From: Phycisphaerae bacterium
Lineage (GTDB): Bacteria; Planctomycetota; Phycisphaerae; UBA1845; Fen-1342
Direction of reading: 5' to 3'
DNA: 7,407 nucleotides
Assembly (NCBI GenBank): GCA_016935035.1
Contig: JAFGRR010000563.1
Coordinates: 1-7,407 of the forward strand
Shown here: positions 1 through 3,893 of the stretch, piece after piece
How positions within the stretch are numbered: position 1 is the first letter of the stretch
Layout of the letters: the number at the start of each line of letters is the position of its first letter
Translations under genes and position numbers: made by a program
Notes under the pieces: model-generated
What the model was told of the DNA's origin: nothing
The model's input: only the letters and a program-made list of their open reading frames with translations
Database searches by the model: none

Positions 1-509
1 AACGGCGCGGAGACCACGCGCTGGAAGGCCTGTCCCGACTCGCCGACAAACGTCTGCAGCACCTGCTTGGATGCGTGATAGATGGTCTTGACCAGGGGGA
101 CGCGTCCTACGACGGCCTCGGCGGCGCGCACAATCCGCCGTCCGACGATGTTCGTGGTGACCACGCCCAGTGCGTAGATAACCCCGATCGTCAGCATGGC
201 CGAGATGCCGCCGAGCATCCAGCGAACCGCAGTCGGCAGGGCCCCGATGCCGTTGGCGGCGACCGCTTCCACGGGCACGCCGACGCCTTCGAGATAGCGC
301 GCCGTCCACGGGCTGGTGAGGAGCCCCTCAATGATCCAGAGCGAGGCATCGCGCATCACGCCGAAAACGAACCCGACCAGCAAGACACTGATCCAGATCG
401 GCACAACCAGAACCAAGCCAGCCATCAGGCGGTTCCGCAGGCGTGTCTTGATCCCCGGCGCGCCACGGCCGGCCACCGACTCTCCTACCGCTTGTAAGGC
501 ATGATCCAT
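1..509 (-). CDS. DUF502 family inner-membrane protein (C-terminus cut by window edge)
   Basis: Reading the minus strand from the ATG at 509 gives 169 uninterrupted codons up to the window edge, so the C-terminus is missing. The start is preceded by AGGGA seven bases upstream. A hydrophobic segment lies at about residues 29-51 (MAGLVLVVPIWISVLL and on) and a second at about 98-118. The segment at residues 135-153 (GRVPLVKTIYHASKQVLQT) is the conserved DUF502 signature, usually seen as 'IPLVRSIYxxxKQVxxTL'. DUF502 proteins are roughly 200-residue, two-helix membrane proteins of unknown function, so about 30-50 residues are probably missing. The start lies 27 nt after the stop of the upstream DedA-like gene, which suggests one transcript and a shared envelope role. 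The family call is by recognition of the motif; function is unknown. Confidence 0.85.
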   Translation of the reverse strand, partial: MDHALQAVGESVAGRGAPGIKTRLRNRLMAGLVLVVPIWISVLLVGFVFGVMRDASLWIIEGLLTSPWTARYLEGVGVPVEAVAANGIGALPTAVRWMLGGISAMLTIGVIYALGVVTTNIVGRRIVRAAEAVVGRVPLVKTIYHASKQVLQTFVGESGQAFQRVVSAP

Positions 510-536
510 GTGCCGGTCCCTGCTCGCGCTTGCGTG

Positions 537-1172
537 TTATGCGACCCATCCCAGGATCACGATTCCCGCCACCAGCAGCAACACGAACGCAAGTGACAAA
601 ATGTCGAAGTAACTCTCGATGAAGTTGCGCAAGGGGCGTCCGAACAGCCGCAGCAGGCCTGCCACGAGAAAGAACCGCGCGCCGCGTCCAGCCAGCGAAA
701 CAGCTGTGAATCCGAAGAGGTTCATGTCGAACGCCCCCGACGCGATCGTAAACACCTTGTATGGAATCGGCGTGAACGCTGCCGTGAACACCACCCAGTA
801 GTCGTACCGCGCATAGAGAACGCTGACTCGCTCATAGTACGCCTCGGCATGGTAAAGGTGGATGATCGAACGCCCAACGGTCTCCATCAGGCCAACGCCG
901 ATCCAGTAGCCCGCGATGCCACCTAGCACGCTGCCCATCGTGCACAGCAGCGCCAGCCACCACCAGCGACGCCGCGCGCCAAGCACCAGCGCGATCAACA
1001 AGACATCCGGCGGCACCGGGAAGAAGCTGGACTCGGCGAACGCGAGCAAAAACACCGCGCCGGCCCCGTACGGCGTCTCGGCCCAGTGCAGCACCCAGTC
1101 GTACGCTCGGCGATGCAGTGACCTGCGCCCTGTCACCGTGATTCCGGCGACAGGAGTCCGGACAGGCTCCAT
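537..1172 (-). CDS. DedA/VTT-domain membrane protein, YqaA-like subfamily
   Basis: This encodes a 211-residue polytopic membrane protein. The ATG at 1172 has TGAGGA five bases upstream, a good ribosome-binding site. The order of motifs fits the DedA (VTT, SNARE-associated) superfamily: a re-entrant-type segment with acidic residues, AESSFFPVPPDVLL at residues 46-59 (E47, D56); a glycine-rich GSVLGGIAGYWIG at 80-92; FTPIPYKVFTIASGAF at 133-148; and GRGARFF at 162-168, which supplies R163 and R166. A final hydrophobic helix covers about 190-210. In characterised DedA proteins, such membrane-embedded acidic and basic residues are needed for proton-coupled function, and some members flip undecaprenyl phosphate or other lipids. 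The YqaA-like branch to which this belongs has no settled substrate. The first 25 residues are polar and basic, probably a cytoplasmic tail. The DUF502 gene follows 27 nt downstream, and the TPR-like gene lies 67 nt upstream on the same strand. Confidence 0.88.
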   Translation of the reverse strand: MEPVRTPVAGITVTGRRSLHRRAYDWVLHWAETPYGAGAVFLLAFAESSFFPVPPDVLLIALVLGARRRWWWLALLCTMGSVLGGIAGYWIGVGLMETVGRSIIHLYHAEAYYERVSVLYARYDYWVVFTAAFTPIPYKVFTIASGAFDMNLFGFTAVSLAGRGARFFLVAGLLRLFGRPLRNFIESYFDILSLAFVLLLVAGIVILGWVA

Positions 1173-1239
1173 GTAGATCCTCAGTGTGCCAATGGGGCAG
1201 GGGACGCCGGCGCGTAGCGCGTTGATTGGGCGCGTGCGA

Positions 1240-1740
1240 TCAGGCGGCCGGGCGTAGCTCGTGGCTGACAGTCAGCTCACCGGGCTGGAAGTCGAGCGTC
1301 ACGGGCTTGCTCGGCTCGGCACCATACCAGTCGAACGCCAAGCGTCGCCACCAGCCGAGCGAACGGCGCCAGCGTTCGATGGCCGCGCGCAGTTTCCCTA
1401 CGTACGCGACCTGCTCCTGGTTGACCTCCTTCAGCAGCGCCACGCAGCCGGAGACGTTCCTTGCCAGCAGCAACGCCGTGGCGTAGTTGAGCCTGACCGT
1501 TACGGAAAGGCCTTGCTTCAAGGCGAATCCGCCCTCGTTGATGCACAGGCCGCGGTAGACCGCGAGCGCCTTGTCGAACTCGCCGGCCCTCATAAGGGCC
1601 ACGCCGTAAGCGTTGCCGGTTGCCGCCGAACCCGTTCCGTACTTCCTCACCAGCTCGACAGCTTCCTTGGCCTTGCCGCCATCCAGCAGTTTCTGAACCA
1701 AGGCCAGCACGTCGCTGACCTTTTCGGGGTTTCGATGCAT
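1240..1740 (-). CDS. TPR-like repeat protein, hypothetical
   Basis: A 166-residue protein starts at the ATG at 1740, with AAGGA at 1751-1755 ten bases upstream. The open frame runs far upstream to 2538, but that extension is Cys/Arg/His-rich, lacks coding character and overlaps the 1896-2225 gene, so I chose the short form. Helical pairs resemble tetratricopeptide repeats: residues 10-33 (VLALVQKLLDGGKAKEAVEL), 42-65 (GNAYGVALMRAGEFDKALAV) and 83-106 (RLNYATALLLARNVSGCVAL). A Trp/Arg-rich stretch at 124-140 and a closing LDFQPGEL at 149-156 are distinct from the repeats. There is no signal peptide, so it is probably cytoplasmic and acts by protein-protein contact. It lies 67 nt upstream of the DedA-like gene and may be co-transcribed with it. 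No specific family is recognised; TPR assignment is from the repeat pattern only. Confidence 0.75.
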   Translation of the reverse strand: MHRNPEKVSDVLALVQKLLDGGKAKEAVELVRKYGTGSAATGNAYGVALMRAGEFDKALAVYRGLCINEGGFALKQGLSVTVRLNYATALLLARNVSGCVALLKEVNQEQVAYVGKLRAAIERWRRSLGWWRRLAFDWYGAEPSKPVTLDFQPGELTVSHELRPAA

Positions 1741-1895
1741 GATATTCGCGTCCTTGCGCGTCGATATCGTGCCGCACCGTCTGCACGGCCGGCCGACAGA
1801 CGCGTCGTTTGTCCGGGGAAGCGGCGCGCAGCACCGCCCTACATTGTTATCACACCAGGAAGTTCTTTGGGGACAGCTAGAAGTGTGCTTCCCGA

Positions 1896-2225
1896 TCAGA
1901 CAAGCAGGCGGCACAGAAAAGCGCAACTGGTGCGGCTGGTATGGATGACTTGACGCGGAACACAGCTTTCTACCATGCACAGGTCGGTGGGCGTGAATCC
2001 CGCCGGCACTACCGCTACACCTGTCCCAGTGCGTTCCCCCTTGGCCGAGGTCTTGCGCTCGGTGAGCACAACGGTAATGGTGGCGGCGTTGTCGCCCGGC
2101 GCGGCCAGCATCGGCACGCCCCGGTCTGGGGTAGCACAGCGCGCATCGGTGGCAATCGCTGACCAAGGCAGGGCCGCCACCAGGGTCAGAACACGCGCAA
2201 CAAGTAAGTGACAAGGACGGGACAT
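1896..2225 (-). CDS. Small putative exported Cys-containing protein, unknown function
   Basis: A 109-residue frame starts at the ATG at 2225, with GAGGTG at 2231-2236 five bases upstream and a TATAAT box at 2245-2250, leaving a leader of only about 15 nt. Residues 1-25 look like a signal peptide: basic start (MSRPCHLLVAR), hydrophobic core (VLTLVAALPW) and an A-x-A site at 23-25. The mature part has five cysteines (30, 83, 88, 101, 105), which could form disulfides outside the cytoplasm. A central block (residues 48-75, ATITVVLTERKTSAKGERTG and on) looks beta-prone. The last 25 residues look less like a folded protein, so a frameshift or degraded end is possible. No family is recognised. Promoter, Shine-Dalgarno, start and signal peptide all line up, which is the main argument that this is a gene. 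The TPR-like gene starts 155 nt downstream. Confidence 0.5.
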   Translation of the reverse strand: MSRPCHLLVARVLTLVAALPWSAIATDARCATPDRGVPMLAAPGDNAATITVVLTERKTSAKGERTGTGVAVVPAGFTPTDLCMVESCVPRQVIHTSRTSCAFLCRLLV

Positions 2226-2235
2226 TCACGCACCT

Positions 2236-2261
2236 CGATTGTCTATTATACACTACAATCG
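2236..2261 (-). promoter_or_regulatory. Minus-strand promoter -10 box inside a 7-bp-arm dyad (putative operator)
   Basis: On the minus strand a perfect TATAAT sits at 2250-2245. It is flanked by the inverted repeat CGATTGT (2236-2242) and ACAATCG (2255-2261), with 12 bp between the arms, so the dyad is centred on the -10 box itself. The centre is TATA, also symmetric. No good -35 hexamer is seen at 16-18 bp, so an activator or extended contacts may be needed. A dyad centred on the -10 is a typical position for a repressor site. It would drive the 1896-2225 gene, with a start near 2238. The sequence is seen directly; the operator role is inferred. Confidence 0.55.
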
Positions 2262-2323
2262 GCCGGCGGAAGGTCCCAAGGGCATTTGCGGTCGGCAGTA
2301 TAAAAAATCCAGATCCTTCTACC

Positions 2324-2352
2324 GCGACACCGGCCGGAATCTGGTGTATACT
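2324..2352 (+). promoter_or_regulatory. Candidate plus-strand sigma70-type promoter within an inverted repeat
   Basis: GCGACA (2324-2329, four of six matches to TTGACA) is followed after 17 bp by TATACT (2347-2352, five of six to TATAAT). The start would be near 2359. The -10 box is also the right arm of an outer inverted repeat, AGTATA (2297-2302) with TATACT (2347-2352), which encloses a second one, CCAGAT (2309-2314) with ATCTGG (2339-2344). It could drive the fasciclin gene through a leader of about 430 nt, or a separate small RNA. This rests on consensus matching only. Confidence 0.35.
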
Positions 2353-2358
2353 TATCCG

Positions 2359-2497
2359 ATCAGAGGAGCGGTGGGTGTCTGCCCGTGGAGCGTGGACCCG
2401 GCTGCTTTTCACACCCCTCCCGATAGTCCTCCCCAGGATCGTAAACGGCGCACGTTGATCCTCGTCCGCTAGTCGGCGTTTGATCAGCACGCTTTTT
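2359..2497 (+). ncRNA. Candidate structured small RNA or leader RNA
   Basis: Downstream of the candidate promoter, three stems follow in order. Stem 1 pairs GGAG (2365-2368) plus GGGTGT (2373-2378) with ACACCC (2411-2416) plus CTCC (2417-2420), ten pairs with a four-base bulge. Stem 2 pairs AGGATC (2435-2440) plus AACG (2444-2447) with CGTT (2453-2456) plus GATCCT (2457-2462), ten pairs with a three-base bulge and a five-base loop. Stem 3 is short, GCGT (2476-2479) with ACGC (2489-2492), followed by TTTTT at 2493-2497, resembling a weak intrinsic terminator. It matches no RNA family I recognise. Stems of this size do occur by chance in GC-rich DNA, so confidence is low. Confidence 0.25.
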
Positions 2498-2590
2498 CTG
2501 CAACTCCGCTGCTGACAGCGGTGCGGGAGAGCGTGCACGAGTGCTTTTTAGGCGTGACCCCATGCGTGACACCGCAGAGAGAACGTACGC

Positions 2591-2649
2591 ACACCGCAAC
2601 TTGCGCTGCCGCACGAGCTTATGTCACATGCGGCACGGTGCCGCGGTGT
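2591..2649 (+). promoter_or_regulatory. Nested stem structure upstream of the fasciclin gene
   Basis: An outer pair ACACCGC (2591-2597) with GCGGTGT (2643-2649) encloses an inner pair TGCCGCA (2607-2613) with TGCGGCA (2629-2635), whose loop is 15 nt. The right inner arm overlaps a different palindrome, GCGGCAC (2630-2636) and GTGCCGC (2638-2644) around a single G. The two folds exclude each other, which is the arrangement of an attenuator or switch, although the 15-bp palindrome could equally be a DNA operator. It ends 139 nt before the fasciclin start. No known riboswitch consensus is met. Confidence 0.3.
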
Positions 2650-2788
2650 TGCGTCGCATGAGGGCCGGTCGCGCCGGTGCTGAATCAATGCAGTCGACGC
2701 CATCGCGAATTGGACGCGCACGCTGCCCTCGGTGGGCGGCTGCGGAAACAGTCCACGCGGATGGCGATACTGGTTTGGAGATCAAGTG

Positions 2789-3334
2789 ATGTTGAAACAC
2801 TCTCTGGTGCGGCGCTGGCTGCCTGTAGCCACGATTGTCGTGCTGGCGGGCTGGACAGGACTGAGCCTGGCACAAGACAAGAAGCCGACGCCCGCGGAAC
2901 CAAAGGCGAAGAACGTCGTCGATGTCGCCAAGGACACCCACAGCTTGAAGACATTCTGCAAGCTGGTGGACGCCGCCGGGCTTGCCGAAACACTGAAGGG
3001 CAAGGGGCCGTACACCGTCTTCGCCCCCACGGAAGAGGCCTTCAAGACCATGGGCAAGGAAGTTGACAACCTCCTGAAGCCGGAGAACAAGGCCAAGCTC
3101 GAACGCCTGCTCAAGAACCACATCGTTGAAGGCCAGAAGACCGCCGCCGACGTTAAGGCCATGAAGTCAGTGAAGACGCTGGCCGGCTGCGAACTGGAGA
3201 TCACAGTCGAGGAAGAAGCCGTCATGGTGGGTGCCGCGAAAGTCACCAAGGCTGACATGAGCGCTAGCAACGGAGTAATCCACCTGGTCGACGCGGTCTT
3301 GACGCCGGTTGAGAAGGTCGAAGTAGAGCCGTAA
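2789..3334 (+). CDS. Exported fasciclin (FAS1) domain protein
   Basis: A 181-residue protein starts at the ATG at 2789, with GGAG at 2777-2780 eight bases upstream. The frame extends upstream to 2732, but the signal peptide begins at this ATG. Residues 1-28 are a typical signal peptide (MLKHSLVRRWLP, then ATIVVLAGWTG, cleavage near SLA or LAQ), followed by a Lys/Pro/Ala linker at about 29-41. One FAS1 domain fills the rest: H1 motif YTVFAPTEEAF at 75-85, central LLKNHIVEG at 107-115, and H2 motif NGVIHLVDAVLTP at 161-173. FAS1 domains mediate adhesion in secreted or surface proteins, and bacterial single-domain forms of this size are common. There is no membrane anchor or lipobox, so it is probably periplasmic or extracellular. 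Its ligand is not known. The coding sequence is rich in Lys and Glu compared with the Arg-rich neighbours. Confidence 0.93.
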   Translation: MLKHSLVRRWLPVATIVVLAGWTGLSLAQDKKPTPAEPKAKNVVDVAKDTHSLKTFCKLVDAAGLAETLKGKGPYTVFAPTEEAFKTMGKEVDNLLKPENKAKLERLLKNHIVEGQKTAADVKAMKSVKTLAGCELEITVEEEAVMVGAAKVTKADMSASNGVIHLVDAVLTPVEKVEVEP

Positions 3335-3350
3335 CGCCCGTACTGGCGTT
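3333..3350 (+). terminator. Short hairpin at the fasciclin stop codon
   Basis: AACGCC (3333-3338) pairs with GGCGTT (3345-3350) around CGTACT. The left arm begins inside the TAA stop. There is no T-run after it, so this would be a weak terminator or an mRNA 3'-end stem at best. Confidence 0.3.
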
Positions 3351-3416
3351 GGGTCTGGCCGCGACCGGGAGCCGCGTGGGCTGGACGCCGCGCCACAATC
3401 GGACGCGATCACTTGC

Positions 3417-3449
3417 GGGCGCGAACGGCGCCCACGCGGGCGCTCCCGC
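3417..3449. repeat. GC-rich alternating hairpin cluster (REP-like)
   Basis: GGGCGC (3417-3422) pairs with GCGCCC (3428-3433) over a five-base loop. The same GCGCCC can instead pair with a second GGGCGC (3438-3443) over ACGC, and GCGGG (3436-3440) can pair with CCCGC (3445-3449). This arm - antiarm - arm layout between two genes resembles dispersed extragenic palindromes. No second copy with the same sequence is visible in the window, so the repeat status is inferred. The cluster lies between the fasciclin gene and the small peptide gene and could separate their expression. Confidence 0.35.
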
Positions 3450-3539
3450 CTGACAACAGGACATTACCTTGGAACAGTCCGCGTCGTACGCGGCATGGAT
3501 AGATTGCCTAAATTGGTGTAACGAACAGGAGATTTACAG

Positions 3540-3665
3540 ATGAGCACGAAGCCTGAGAAGTGTCAGCCCCAGAAGCCAGCCAATCCGACTCAGCCGGCAA
3601 AGCCTCCGGCTACTCCCAACCCGAAGCCCGGGATAGCCAAGCCAACCATGCCACCGAAGAAGTAG
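3540..3665 (+). CDS. 41-residue Pro/Lys/Ala-rich small protein
   Basis: The frame begins at the ATG at 3540 with AGGAG at 3527-3531, eight bases upstream, and ends with TAG at 3663-3665. The product is MSTKPEKCQPQK and so on, ending in PTMPPKK. About a third of the residues are proline and about a fifth are lysine, with one cysteine at position 8 and no hydrophobic segment. It must be unfolded or extended and strongly basic, like the tails of nucleic-acid-binding proteins or the linkers of surface proteins. The frame is short, but the Shine-Dalgarno is one of the best in the window and AT-rich DNA precedes it. It lies 205 nt after the fasciclin gene, whose own linker is also Lys/Pro/Ala-rich. 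No family is recognised. Confidence 0.5.
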   Translation: MSTKPEKCQPQKPANPTQPAKPPATPNPKPGIAKPTMPPKK

Positions 3666-3692
3666 TCGCTCGACTGATGTTCGGAAGTACAT

Positions 3693-3722
3693 AGGCGGAA
3701 CGGGCTCAACGCCGCTCCGCCT
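3693..3722 (+). terminator. Hairpin downstream of the small protein gene
   Basis: AGGCGGA (3693-3699) pairs perfectly with TCCGCCT (3716-3722), and CGG/CCG inside can extend the stem past a mismatch. It begins 28 nt after the TAG at 3665. No T-run follows, so it may be a weak or Rho-assisted terminator, or just an mRNA end stem. Confidence 0.4.
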
Positions 3723-3797
3723 CATGAATGACCGGCCGGCACGGCGACCGTTGTCATATGGTCAGGTTGACTGCGCCACGGCCGTGACACGCATAGC

Positions 3798-3860
3798 GCC
3801 TGTCCTGGGGCTGGCGAGGGTGTTGCGTATGCAATACCCTCGCCACACCCTCGGACAGGC
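3798..3860 (+). terminator. 63-nt long hairpin in the convergent gap, followed by T5
   Basis: Outer arms GCCTGTCC (3798-3805) and GGACAGGC (3853-3860) pair perfectly. After a short GGGG/CCCT segment with a small internal bulge, a 14-pair inner stem runs 3813-3826 with 3831-3844, broken by only one G-U pair, closed by the loop GTAT. TTTTT follows at 3866-3870 after a five-base gap. It sits between the plus-strand small gene and the stop (3894) of the minus-strand glycosidase-like gene, the expected place for a terminator. It is much longer than an ordinary intrinsic terminator, so a palindromic mobile or REP-type element is an alternative. The minus strand has no T-run after the stem. Confidence 0.7.
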
Positions 3861-3893
3861 TCAGCTTTTTGCGCTGGCAGCACGCCGCAGTAG

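Larger units (their letters stand above)
2226..2788. other. 563-nt divergent intergenic region, hairpin-rich, no convincing protein gene
   Basis: This separates the minus-strand exported-protein gene from the plus-strand fasciclin gene. Frames across it are short, rich in Arg/Pro/Cys, or begin with GTG or TTG, and have no recognisable protein motif. It is richer in A+T near 2237-2360 than its surroundings. It holds the minus-strand promoter with dyad (2236-2261), a candidate plus-strand promoter (2324-2352), two bulged stems (2365-2420, 2435-2462), a weak stem with T5 (2476-2497), a small stem CCGCTG/CAGCGG (2506-2521), and nested stems at 2591-2649. The length is generous for two promoters alone, so an RNA gene or a long leader is plausible. 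Confidence 0.6.

Noticed and set aside
75..497. 140-residue plus-strand frame opposite the DUF502 gene
   Set aside because: It is rich in Asp, His and Arg with no hydrophobic pattern, and lies antisense to a clear DUF502 coding sequence.
1842..1856. Minus-strand GATAACAAT resembling half a lac operator
   Set aside because: There is no symmetric second half and no related regulator or sugar gene nearby; a chance match.
1261..1953. 230-residue plus-strand frame opposite the TPR-like gene
   Set aside because: Composition is antisense-like, and it covers both a gene and the intergenic region on the other strand without a domain pattern.
1741..2538. Upstream extension of the TPR-like frame to 432 residues
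   Set aside because: The added part is Cys/Arg/His-rich, overlaps the 1896-2225 gene and its promoter, and a good ribosome site supports the start at 1740.
2524..2580. Glycine-riboswitch-like words GGGAGAG and ACACCGCAG
   Set aside because: The required stem between them and the conserved GAAGG-GCAA segment are absent, and the downstream gene is not a glycine gene.
2541..2789. 82-residue frame ending at the fasciclin start (TGATG overlap)
   Set aside because: The overlap suggests translational coupling, but the start is GTG, no ribosome site is evident, and the product is Arg/Cys/His-rich with no motif.
3469..3505. Promoter for the 41-residue gene from TTGGAA and TAGATT
   Set aside because: The spacing is 25 bp, too long for a sigma70 promoter, and no better -10 partner is found at 16-18 bp.
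3798..3860. Integron attC site
   Set aside because: The arms lack the RYYYAAC/GTTRRRY core sites and no integrase or cassette array is present.
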